A DNA stretch of 64,000 nt from positions 226,402,034-226,466,033 of the forward strand of contig OY821517.1 of NCBI GenBank assembly GCA_963682025.1, given 5' to 3'. The position numbers and the translations under genes are program-made. The notes under the pieces are model-generated. The model was given only the letters and a program-made list of their open reading frames with translations, had not been told where the DNA came from and did not search any database. Below, piece after piece: positions 55,105-64,000 of this stretch (positions are counted from its first letter, which is position 1; each line of letters starts with the position of its first letter). This stretch comes from Cordilura impudica (taxonomy: Eukaryota; Arthropoda; Insecta; Diptera; Scathophagidae).

Positions 55105-55644
55105 AGGTAAAATTTGTACAACTATGAAAAATTGATTAAATTAAAGAAATTCAATAATTCCTCACTACCTCCAGATTTAATTTGATTAAACACAATATAG
55201 ATAAAATTAAATTTTTTTTTAACAAAATCTCCAAATAATTAATAAAATTATATATAAATACACATATATCGTAATTACTAAATTATTATAAAGACAATTA
55301 CATATAAGAAGAAAATTTTAAATAACAAATAATAAATAAATTTAAATTAATTTTTGATTGTATTAACTAGTAATTTATTAAACAGAATGACAAGATCATT
55401 CTAATTAAAAATGGAGGTGGCATAGCCATCCCATTGAAAAATAATTACATCATTTATTTGTAGTTTAAATAATTTTAAATATATTTTAATTAAATAATCT
55501 TAAAATATAATATAATAAATAATCATTAAAAGGGAGGTGGCATAGCCATCCCGTTGAAAAATAATTACATCATTTATTTGTAATTTTGAAATATAATCAT
55601 TTATTTGTAGTTTAAATAATTTTAAATATATTTTAATTAAATAA
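55105..55644 (+). other. 3' non-coding region with repeated purine tracts
   Basis: Two copies of a unit of about 120 bp starting near 55412 and 55531: a purine tract (GGAGG or AAAAGGGAGG) followed by TGGCATAGCCATCCC and AATAATTACATCATTTATTT. A third copy lies at 58206, after the Helitron. No gene. Confidence 0.65.
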
Positions 55645-56369
55645 TCTATATATATAAAATTCATTTTCTGTTTGTTTGTTTGACCGCTATACAAATTTTT
55701 ATTTTTCAACAGATTTCCCTGAAATTTTGTACACACGATCTCTATACCACAGGAAAGGTCGCCATATACTTTTTACCGGCCACGCCTACTTTTACGTCCA
55801 CTTTTTATGTAAAATTCCTTTTCTGTTTTATTCATATTTGTTCACTATACAAATTTTTATTTGTTACCGGATTTCTCTGATTTTATCGGCCACGCCCATT
55901 TTTTTTAATTTTCTATACACGCTTTTAGTGTTTGTTCACATATTTTAATTTTTCAATGGACTTCCCAAAAATTTTGTACATAAATCTCTTTAATTACTAC
56001 TCTTGTGTTTACACCAGTATGAAATGAAGATTTTAAATCAACCTATTACAAATTTTCCCGTCTTATCTTTTTTACTATATGAGTTGCAACACCCCAAAAT
56101 TAGTGCAGATTTATTTCATAGGTTGACTACCGCTGCAGGATTATTCCGATTATAAATATTTGCATCTCGCCTTTTTAAATACAATGGAAAACAAAATATT
56201 ACATTTATTTCCATCTTGCCTTTTGGCTACATTGGAAACCAAGCTATTACAAATATTTCCATTTCATCTTTTTCACTATTAAATGAGGTGTAAAGGTGGA
56301 AGAAAAACTATTTGCAATTGTGCCTTGCACATGAAAGCATAGCATATAGGCCGTACTACCTCAAATGCA

Positions 56370-56700
56370 AAAATGCTTAAACAAAACAGAACTCTAGAGA
56401 ACCTGATCAGACCCAAATTCGTATCGAGTCTCAACGAGTTAGACAATCTGAATCGAGAAATGCTGAAACACCTAAGCAAACCCAATAACGTCTTGAAGCC
56501 CAAAGATCAAGACAAGCTTTGTAAGAGAAGCGGAAATGCCTGAATCTACTCCAGTGCGTCTAGAAATCCACCAGCTAAGCCATGCTTAGTCGAGGGAATC
56601 TGAAACTCCGAAAACGACTCAACAATGTCTTCAGGCCCAACGGATAAGACAAGCTAACTCCAGGGAATGTGAAACTCTTGAAACGACTATAATATCCCTA
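56370..56700 (+). pseudogene. Remnant of Helitron protein N-terminal repeats
   Basis: One frame reads a repeating pattern: SREPDQTQIRIESQRVRQSE, SRNAETPKQTQ(stop)RLEAQRSRQ, and later SRESETPKTTQQCLQAQRIR then QANSRE. The (S/A)R-x-ETP-xx-Q-xx-RL-xx-QR-x-RQ repeats are typical of the N terminus of animal Helitron proteins, as I recall them. Stops break it, and the Rep (HUH) and helicase domains are missing. Confidence 0.6.
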
Positions 56701-57149
56701 CCAGAAGACTTTTGTAAGTTGGTTTTTCATTGCAAGAGATGGTACAAAAAGTTGTTCCTAACATAACGTACATAAAAGGACCATCTCTTACGGGAGCAGG
56801 TATCAACTTAGAATCTCCCTGTTTTTCTCATAGACAATTATTTGTCGCCTGCTCCAGAGTTGGGAGCCAGCACAAGCTTTTCGTATATGCACCAGAAGGA
56901 AAACCCTGAATTGCTGTATATCCCCAAGCTCTAGAATAACTAAAATTCGTAACTTTTAGACATAATACACTCAAAATAATCCATGCTAATTTGTAGTGGT
57001 AAGCATGCCCTCAGCACTTAGCCCCCAATGCACAAATTCCCCAAAAAATTAACAAATTCCCCAAATTTTTAAATAAAGGTCCCCAAAAGAAATGAACAAA
57101 ATCTCCATACTGCTCTCAATAAACGTATTTAAAATCGCATAATTTCGAT

Positions 57150-57612
57150 ACGCGAAAGCGGCGCGCGGACGCGACACGATACGCTCGCGGAAAACAGCTG
57201 CGCTCAAATATCGGATGATCTGAAAAATAATATTTGGCACTTAAAATAGGTTGACAACAACTGCGCGGCAGCACTGGTGTGGCTGCTAAACGCGCGGACG
57301 TGGACGCGACGCGCTCGCGAACACAGCTCAGCTAAAATATTGCAATGATCTGAAAAATACATTTTGGCGATTAAAATAAGTTGACGACAACTGCGAGGCA
57401 GCACGGGTGTAGCTGCCAAATGCGTGGAAGGGGCGCGCGGACGCGGACGCGACGCGCCCACGGAACACAGCTCAGCTAAAATATAGGAATGTTCTGAAAA
57501 ATATATTTTGGGATTCAAATAAATTGACGACAACTGCGCGGCAGCACGGGTGTAGCTGCCAAACGCGCGGACGCGGACGCGACTCGCTCGCGGGACACAG
57601 CTCAGTGAAAAG
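57150..57612. repeat. GC-rich tandem repeat, about 3.4 units of 130 bp
   Basis: Each unit runs from GCGGACGCGGACGCGACGCG through ACACAGCTCAGCTAAAATAT to GACGACAACTGCGCGGCAGC. It is much richer in G+C and CpG than anything else in the window and lies inside the Helitron. Long minus-strand ORFs here are composition effects. Confidence 0.75.
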
Positions 57613-58175
57613 TCTTATGATAAATGTTATCTACGTATGTGCAATAATTACTATACAAATACTTTAAGCAGTTGCTTAAAGCAACATTGCGGCACAATTT
57701 TAAACGTCGCATTCATTTTCCGTTTTTCTTTGACGTCTCTGCTCAATGATGATCACTTATTGAATAAAGTAATTCAATTTTTAAGAGTTCTGATTCCTTT
57801 AATTTGCAAACGATTCCGTTATATTTGATGTTTACAAAATAAATAAAATTTAAAAAAAAAACTTAAGGCGGTTTCGCAGCTTATTTTTGAAGCATTTTTG
57901 CTGTAGCGTCTTATAAAAAAAGTTCTAAATTAAAAAATCACAAAATTTTAAATTGAAATAAAACATGAATTTGTTCCCCAAAAAAAACGTGAACATAGGG
58001 AATTTTTTCACCATGAACAAATTCCCCAATCTCATACAAATTTTTTGGGAGTAAGTTAATTTTTTTGACGAGTTGTTCATCGGGGACTTAGTACTCAATG
58101 CATGGTAAGCATAGTGAACCATTTTTCAAGTCAAAGTCCTTTGGATCCCGGGCAAGACTGGGTAAAAACAGCTAG

Positions 58176-58709
58176 TCTTAAAATATAATATAATAAATAA
58201 TCATTAAAAGGGAGGTCGCATAACCATCCCATTGGATAATAATTACATCATTTATTTGTAATTTTGAAATATAATCATTTATTTGTAGTTTAAATAATTT
58301 TAAATATATATTAATTAAATAATCTTAAAATATAATATAATAAATAGTCATTAAAATAATTTTAATTTTACTACGTTAATTTAAAATTTCAAATATAATA
58401 ATGTTTACTAAACTACATAAAATTAAATTTCACTTGAAAACCAATAATGTTAATAAATAATCCTATTGTAATTATTTTACTACATAAAATTAAGCACAAA
58501 AATAAAAATATTAATTTCTAAAGGAACCTGGCATGTCAATAATCCAATACTAGATTATTTAGTTTTAATGTTAATGTAAATATCATATAAATTTACATGA
58601 TTACCATACATATAAAAATGTTAACTCTTGAATGTATTAAGTGCAGAAATCCGGAAAATATAACAACTAATTTTATGAATGCCAAGATCATTCAAATTAA
58701 AAAGGGTGG
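58176..58709 (+). other. 3' non-coding region of the 412-like element, right of the Helitron
   Basis: The AT-rich region resumes with a third purine-tract unit at 58206 and ends in the polypurine tract AAAAAGGGTGG (58699-58709) before the 3' LTR. Confidence 0.7.
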
Positions 58710-59217
58710 TGTAGCATAATTGCATTCATAAAGTGGACGATAACTTTATTTGATCACTAATAAATGTTGTTGTCCAAAATATGTGCAACTACGAACATAT
58801 GCTGACACGGTAAACTACATTGAAGTTCAATATCCATACGCTGTGCATTGAACTATTCACGTATATACAATTGTCGATATAGCGAAGGTATTGTTCAATG
58901 ACGACTCATGCCATGCCACGCAATCATTGTTGTGTGTTATCTTGATTTCTGCTGTGTTATGAATTCGGAGTATAACACACGGAAATCATATGTATGTCAT
59001 CATGTATATTTGTATTCATGTTTTGTCATATATTTTAAAGTATATTAAAGAATATGTAAATTGGATATAAAAAAAGGCATTGACAATAAAGAACAATAAT
59101 CGTGATTATAACGTCAAACAAGAAGCTCTCTTTTAATTTATTAACTGATAATTAATTAAACAGACAGAATATACTTTGATTCAACATCATATATAATTTA
59201 ACGTATAAAATCCTTTA
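58710..59217 (+). repeat. 3' LTR (412-like)
   Basis: 508 bp, TGTAGCATAATTG to AAATCCTTTA, followed by the target duplication ATAT. Confidence 0.92.
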
Positions 59218-59221
59218 ATAT

Positions 59222-59706
59222 TGATACATTGTATCAATGATCTATATGTATCTATACTAAATTTAAACTAATCTTATACTATTGTACACTACACTCTATA
59301 CGTGTGAAACCCTGTTTCACAACAAAAAGCTAGCGTTTACTGCTAAAATATTTTAGCAGTATATGCACACGCAGATTAATAAGAGCGTAAGATGTGACTC
59401 TCACATGTACGCTGTTTTTGTGATTGTATTGTGAAATAGAAATTTACCCCCCTGCGCGTATAGATGTTTACACATCAAAACGACGCAAATCGAAACGACG
59501 CAAATCGAGGTTTTAGTGTACAATACAAAATCTAACCCAGTGATGCCAACTTTTGATTTTGAATTAAATTATTTCAGTAAAATATATTTTCATTTATTGA
59601 CTCCAAATACTACTACATGGGAATTATTATCGAACTTCAATTTTTTGGGTTTTACTTTGCCTAACATGAAGTCAAATTTTGAAGTCATCATGAACACTGG
59701 TTCAAA
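59222..59706. other. Flanking DNA; no gene seen
   Basis: Contains the palindrome TGCTAAAATATTTTAGCA (59340-59357). A short ORF at 59516 has no recognised domain. Confidence 0.5.
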
Positions 59707-59943
59707 TTAGAGATGCCAAATGCAAAAAACCAAATGTCCCAAAAATTTTAAATAAAATAAATTCATATATTTTTTTTCTGAATAACTTCAAATTTGCATC
59801 CAAAAAAATTATGACAAATAATATATATAACATTCTCAACAAATTGCGCTTTATTTATGTAACAATTTTTATGTTCGCAATTCTTAAATATCATTTGAGG
59901 TTTTTTAAACTTCGTTGAATTTAAATTAATGTTTTCTTATCCT
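59707..59943 (+). repeat. R2-type repeat, internal fragment
   Basis: Matches 13907-14150 (GATGCCAAACGCAAAAAACC, GTTCGCAATTCCTAAATATC then ATTTGAGGTTTT) with scattered differences. The continuation of R2 is not found until 63716. Confidence 0.65.
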
Positions 59944-60534
59944 GAAATGCTATTAATGCCTCCTGAACCGCAATTTTTTTTAATTTCAGTTGATTTTTTA
60001 TATGTAAACATATTTGGTGTTTTCTGAATTTCAATTTGTGTTTATAAAATAAAATTTATATTTTAATAATTCAATTGATGTGTTCTAAATTTCAAGTTAT
60101 TATTTCCGACGTTTTAATATGATTTTCTAAAATTCAATTGATATTTTCTAATTTATAATTGGAAATCTGAATTCCAATTTTTAGAAGTGATATTTTCTTA
60201 AATTTGAATGGAAATTTTAAAAGGTGCAATTTTGTATTTATGTGAATAGTAATGCGTTAGTAATTATACACAATTTTAAAAATTATATATAATCGCAATC
60301 AGATATTTTGTAGGTAAAGCAGAATGATAATTGTATATGCATAACTATGTAGAACTGTTTTGAAAGCAAAAAACTCATTGCTTCTTCTTTACTCAGCTCT
60401 TGTTCTGTTTGATATCTAATTGAAAATGTTGACATTCATGTTAAAATAGAAATAACTATTGCAAAGCTAATTAGAACGAAAATTGTGGCGCCATCTATTG
60501 TTGCATAGTCACACTGGATTATGGATATATATAT
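59944..60534. other. AT-rich DNA; no gene seen
   Basis: Short repeats of TTTCTAAATTTCAATTGAT type; no ORF worth reporting. Confidence 0.5.
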
Positions 60535-61098
60535 GGGGGATTTCATGTCAAGTGCACCAACTTTTGAAACCGATGTCTTCCGACCGGGATGAAATTTGCA
60601 CCAAGGTTAGTCCTATTGGATGGTACTTTAGACACAATTTTTCAACAAGATCGATCCAGATCTCTCTGAGTTAGAGGGGATCAAAATTTGACATTTTGGC
60701 CAAACAGGTGTTTTTTCTCATCCATGTAACTTATTACCTATTGTTCTTAGAAAACTTTCTCCCAAAGAGTTTATATAGCTATTTCTTCAATATTTCGGAA
60801 AAAAATACTTAAAAAAATTTTTTTTTGGACTTTTTTTTTGCTGAATTAAAGCATTTTTTGCCTTTTTTCAAAAAGTGCATTTTTTTTTTTTTAAGAGCGT
60901 TTTGGTCGCTTAGTGGGATGGGAGTGGGATATCTATCAAAATAAATGTTTTGTAACTCAAGACAACGGTTTTTCAATTTTTCACAAATGCACTATTTTGA
61001 ATTTTTTCGTATTTGTGTCTAAAACCTTACAAATAAAACTTATACTGAGAAACTAGACAAACTAAACTTTCCGAAGGTATATAATATACCTAACTAAA
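60535..61098. repeat. Left long inverted repeat
   Basis: Shares with the right arm, in inverted form, GATCTCTCTGAGTTAGAGGG, TTGGCCAAACAGGTGTTTTT, TAGTGGGATGGGAGTGGGAT and CAAGACAACGGTTTTTCAAT; the arm ends at TTTCCGAAGGTATATAATAT. Confidence 0.8.
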
Positions 61099-61404
61099 AT
61101 TTTATACCCTCGATACTGTAATACCCAGAATATGTCAACCTCAGGAAAAAAATCGCTTTTTTTCTATAGAAATGTTGAAAAATTATTATTTTTTATTTAT
61201 TTTTAATAATAATTAAATTAATGTATAATAATAATAATAATATTAAAAATAAAAAGATAAATAATTTATTAAAATTTAATCTTAATTGCATTAGATCCAT
61301 TTATATCATAACTATTTTTATACTTAATTTATTGTAGCTGATGAAGTATTTAAGTCTTGTAAATTTTTAAATACCCAGTCTTTCATCCAGCTTTTTTGTC
61401 GCCT

Positions 61405-62513
61405 TTATTTACTGCGTTTTTTTGTCAATCCTTTCTTGGCGTTACTAGGTTCAGCTGTTGATTTCGTTGCTGGTTTATTTGTTGGAAAGAAATCGCATTG
61501 AATAGAGGCAGAAAACTCTTTCAACTTGAGTCTTCCATCGACAAGCGGTATAAAAGCATGGTATTGAGCGGTGCAATCGATTGTTACCGCAGCATCGAAT
61601 CTGCTCTTCAGTGTTTTCAATGTTTCCTGTTGATCCTCTTTGCTACTAAAAACTATTTTAGTTTCTTTACAATAACTCTTTGCCCAATGGAATAAAGCAG
61701 TCGCATCTAAGATGCGATCTTGATGAGAGCACTGGAGGCTATACTTCGCTGCATTTCTTTTAAGTTTGCTCCAATACCATCACATGCTCCTTTACCATGA
61801 GCAGTAGGATGATAATGCCACTCAGCTGGCATTCCAAAATCTTTTTCATGGGCCATAAGATTTGCCAAGCTACTTTTGTTTTTAAAATGTTGACGAGCTC
61901 CGTCCGAAACGTAGTATACCTTCTTTACTGTAAATTTAGATTTTAGAAATTTTAGTATTCTCTTCTGGTACTCATAAACTGCAACGGTATCATGTTTTAA
62001 ATCGTCGGATATGATTGCCATACTTTTGTGTTCCAGTTTTTCATCTTTCATGTAGTAAATAACTACTGTGAATATAGTTGCTTGGTCGTTATTGAAGTGG
62101 AATGCTTGTATGGCATCCTGAAGAACATATTTATAGTTTTCTGCGAAATCATATGAAATAACGAATTCACCAGACTTCAAATGTATCTTCAAATCCTTGA
62201 AGAATGACCATTGCTCTTTGACTAAAAAGTTATGGTTTCTCAAGTTTAGCAATCCTGTACACATTTCTTCCACAAAATCATCCACATTTAAAATGATTGT
62301 TTTCAATGTGCATCTGTCAGTTGTTGCATTAGGACACATAGTCAATTTAAGGCAATCGCGGTAATCGTGTAAATCTTCTGCCGAATCATCTGTTAAATAC
62401 TTTAAGTTGATTTCCTTCAACATCAGTTTAACATTTTCATGGTAAATGCAAACGCATACTGTGTGAGTTCCGCTGCTTTCTGCCAAAACGCAATGTTTTG
62501 GCCTCATTTGCAA
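61405..62513 (-). pseudogene. Putative DDE-type transposase of an uncharacterised family, truncated
   Basis: The main frame 62513-61707 begins MQMRPKHCVLAESSGTHTVC. The reading just upstream, EEKVICNLKELF, is in another frame, so the N-terminal portion is deleted or shifted. Conserved-looking sites: EFVISYDFAENYKYVLQDAI (D), FHFNNDQATIFTVVIYY, MAIISDDLKHDTVAVYEYQK, VYYVSDGARQHFKNKSSL (D) and WHYHPTAHGKGACDGIGANL (D). After a stop the C-terminal part continues at 61620-61405 (FDAAVTIDCTAQYHAFIPLV). I recall a widespread family of unnamed animal proteins with the same SDGA and HGKGxCDGxG motifs. Location between long inverted repeats suggests a transposase; the catalytic assignment is inference. 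Confidence 0.6.
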
Positions 62514-62553
62514 ATAACTCTTTCAGGTTACAGATAACCTTCTCTTCTGTTAT

Positions 62554-63139
62554 GTTATGAAGGTATGTTACATACCTTCGGAAAGGTTAATTTGTCTAGT
62601 TTCTCAGTATAAGTTTTATTTGTAAGGTTTTAGACACAAATAGGAAAAAAATCAAAATAGTGCATTTGTGAAAAATTGAAAAACCGTTGTCTTGAGTTAC
62701 AAAACATTTATTTTGATAGATATCCCACTCCCATCCCACTAAGCGACCAAAAAGCTCTTAAAGGAAAAATCCTAAGCTTTCTTATGAAAAAAAAAAATGC
62801 CCTTTTTGAAAAAAAGGCAAAAAATGCTTAAATTTAGCAAAAAAAAAAAAAGTCTAAATTTTTTTTTTTTTTTTAAGTATTTTTTCCGAAATATTGAAGA
62901 AATAGCTATCTAAACTATTTGGGAGAAAATTTTCTAAGAACAATAGGTAATAAGTTACATGGATGAGAAAAAAACACCTGTTTGGCCAAAATGTCAAATT
63001 TTGATCCCCTCTAACTCAGAGAGATCTGGACCGATCTTATTGAAAAATTGTGTCTGAACTACTATCCAATAGGACTAACCTTCATCCCGATCGGAAGACA
63101 TCGGTTTCAAAAGTTGGTGCACTTGACATGAAACCCCCC
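62554..63139. repeat. Right long inverted repeat
   Basis: Inverse of 60535-61098. Its inner end has the small palindrome GGTATGTTACATACC. Confidence 0.8.
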
Positions 63140-63357
63140 ATATATATAGAATATATGTATATTATTTTATTATTTAATATATGTACATATGTATGTATAT
63201 GTAAGTACTACGCACAAAAAATATAGCACCAAAATATTACAAAATGAACTTCAATGTATTTTATATTACTTTTTTTTAGCTAACTAATAAATATTTTGTT
63301 TTGTGATATAGTTAGGTTGGCGCTAGCTCCAGCTAGTCATAATGCCAGGTTATACGA

Positions 63358-63517
63358 CATATGGATCCCTACACAACCTATGGCCTCGCAAGTGAGGTTA
63401 GGGAGAGCCATTTGATTTCAATCCTTAAAACTATCAAAGCGAACGGTTATGTAACATATGGATCCCTACACAACCTATGGCCTCGCAAGTGAGGTTAGGG
63501 AGAGCCATTTGATTTCA
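63358..63517 (+). repeat. Direct repeat of 63 bp, two identical copies
   Basis: 63358-63420 and 63455-63517 are identical, from CATATGGATCCCTACACAAC to GAGCCATTTGATTTCA, with 34 bp between. The segment is similar in inverse to R2 near 13690-13730, so it may belong to an R2-type repeat. Between 63140 and 63357 I see only AT-rich DNA. Confidence 0.8.
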
Positions 63518-63715
63518 TATGAATTACAGCTAGTCGAGACACCGTGTTATAAAAATATACACACAAAAAATACATCATCAAAAGTTATTGTTGTTTTTCT
63601 TTAAAAAAATTAATACATACAATTTTTTTGTGGTAAATTTGCATTGTTTTTTTTTATTAACAACTAGTTAAGCATTATTTGCTTTAAATGTTGGTGAATT
63701 TTTACTCCCTTTATA

Positions 63716-64000
63716 TTAACTCGTAGTGTCTGCTTATCGAAAAAATTTTGGATGGATTTTTAACCCCTTTCCCGTGACCCAATCTATCTGAAATTTTGCA
63801 AGCAGGCTCGATGACAAAAATGATCTTACAATTTTTTTTAGTGATGCCAAAACAATGGAAACTTCTAAACTTTTTTTACCAGAGTAGATAAAAAAATGTA
63901 CAAAGGGTTAGTTTTTATTATACAATCACCACAACAACCACAAAAATAACAAGTTCAGCTATGACAACAATACAACATTTAAAATAACAACAAGAACAAT
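63716..64000 (+). repeat. R2-type repeat, internal fragment running off the window
   Basis: Matches 14549-14830 (TTTCCCGTGACCCAATC, AAAACAATGGAAACTT, ACAACATTTA...ATAACAACAAGAACAAT). Together with 59707-59943 it may be one R2-type copy split by the insertions between. Confidence 0.7.

Larger units (their letters stand above)
55645..58175 (+). mobile_element. Helitron, non-autonomous, 2.5 kb
   Basis: 5' end TCTATATATATAAAATTC and 3' end CAGCTAG, inserted between A and T without duplication (ATAA^TCTTAAAA restored outside). A short GC hairpin (CCCGG/CTGGG) ends about 11 bp before CTAG. These are the diagnostic Helitron features. Inside: diverged direct repeats with GGCCACGCC (55690-55990), a remnant of a Helitron-type protein and a GC-rich tandem block. 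No Rep or helicase motifs. Confidence 0.85.
46760..59217 (+). mobile_element. 412/mdg1-like LTR retrotransposon, complete structure, inactive
   Basis: 5' LTR 46760-47216, primer site, leader, two pre-gag ORFs, gag, protease, RT-RNase H, integrase, purine tract, 3' LTR 58710-59217; target duplication ATAT (46756-46759 and 59218-59221). Inserts: mariner 47840-48784, MITE-like 52976-53205, Helitron 55645-58175. Without them it is about 8.8 kb. The RT and integrase wording is that of the 412/mdg1 group. The LTRs differ at roughly a dozen positions plus about 50 bp missing from the 5' LTR, so the element is not very recent. Confidence 0.92.
60535..63139 (-). mobile_element. Unclassified DNA transposon with inverted repeats of about 0.57 kb
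   Basis: Left arm 60535-61098 and right arm 62554-63139 are inverted copies with moderate differences: GGGGGATTTCATGTCAAGTG at the left end and the inverse of CACTTGACATGAAACCCCCC at the right. Both ends abut (TA)n, so the target duplication is probably an AT string. The interior encodes part of a DDE-like protein on the minus strand. I cannot place it in a named superfamily. Confidence 0.75.

Noticed and set aside
57204..57533. 109-codon minus-strand ORF
   Set aside because: Produced by the GC-rich tandem repeat; the translation is Arg/Ala/Ser repeats following the DNA period.
59516..59710. 64-codon ORF
   Set aside because: No motif, in AT-rich flanking DNA.

Overview
The window is AT-rich, gene-poor nuclear DNA that is almost entirely transposable elements, most of them broken and many nested in one another. 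The mix (412/mdg1-like and mag-like Ty3/gypsy elements, Jockey-group LINEs, a Penelope-like element, Hermes/hobo-type hAT, piggyBac, mariner, a Helitron, and short dipteran-style repeats with GGAC/GTCC runs) points to a fly, probably a muscoid or blowfly-type genome. That is inference from element types. I see no host protein-coding gene, rRNA, tRNA or CRISPR array.

Layout, left to right. 1-966: 5' end of a Jockey-group LINE (minus). 1763-2559: a short repeat family called R1 here (four copies). 2690-15920: a large imperfect palindrome of A/T-rich fold-back arms around a Penelope-like element (8863-11440). Its left arm is interrupted by a compact LTR retrotransposon (3403-7141), its right arm by a second repeat type, R2 (13508-15339). 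16999-19567: a piggyBac element. 19670-20715: minus-strand gag and a small ORF of an LTR element. 21477-25400: a mag-like Ty3/gypsy element containing an R1 copy. 25406-27530: a decayed minus-strand LINE.

27990-43726 is a four-level nest. A Hermes-like hAT is split by an R1 copy and by a Jockey-group LINE (29778-42718, target duplication found). That LINE is split inside its reverse transcriptase by a minus-strand 412-like LTR element (32394-41168), whose 5' LTR is split by another hAT (38153-41095, perfect 8-bp target duplication). 44216-45070 holds a probable Polinton/adintovirus-like remnant: the end of a packaging-type ATPase and a 196-residue ORF.

46760-59217 is a complete but dead 412-like element with both LTRs and an ATAT target duplication. 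It carries a mariner in its leader, a MITE-like insert in pol and a 2.5-kb Helitron downstream of pol. 60535-63139 is an element with inverted repeats of about 0.57 kb around part of an uncharacterised, transposase-like protein, between two pieces of R2-type repeat.

The genes do not form a host pathway; they are replication and integration functions of separate selfish elements. The useful signals are insertion boundaries, cis-acting sites (primer sites, polypurine tracts, hairpins, a hammerhead-like motif) and unclassified families. All protein calls come from reading translated motifs, with no database search.
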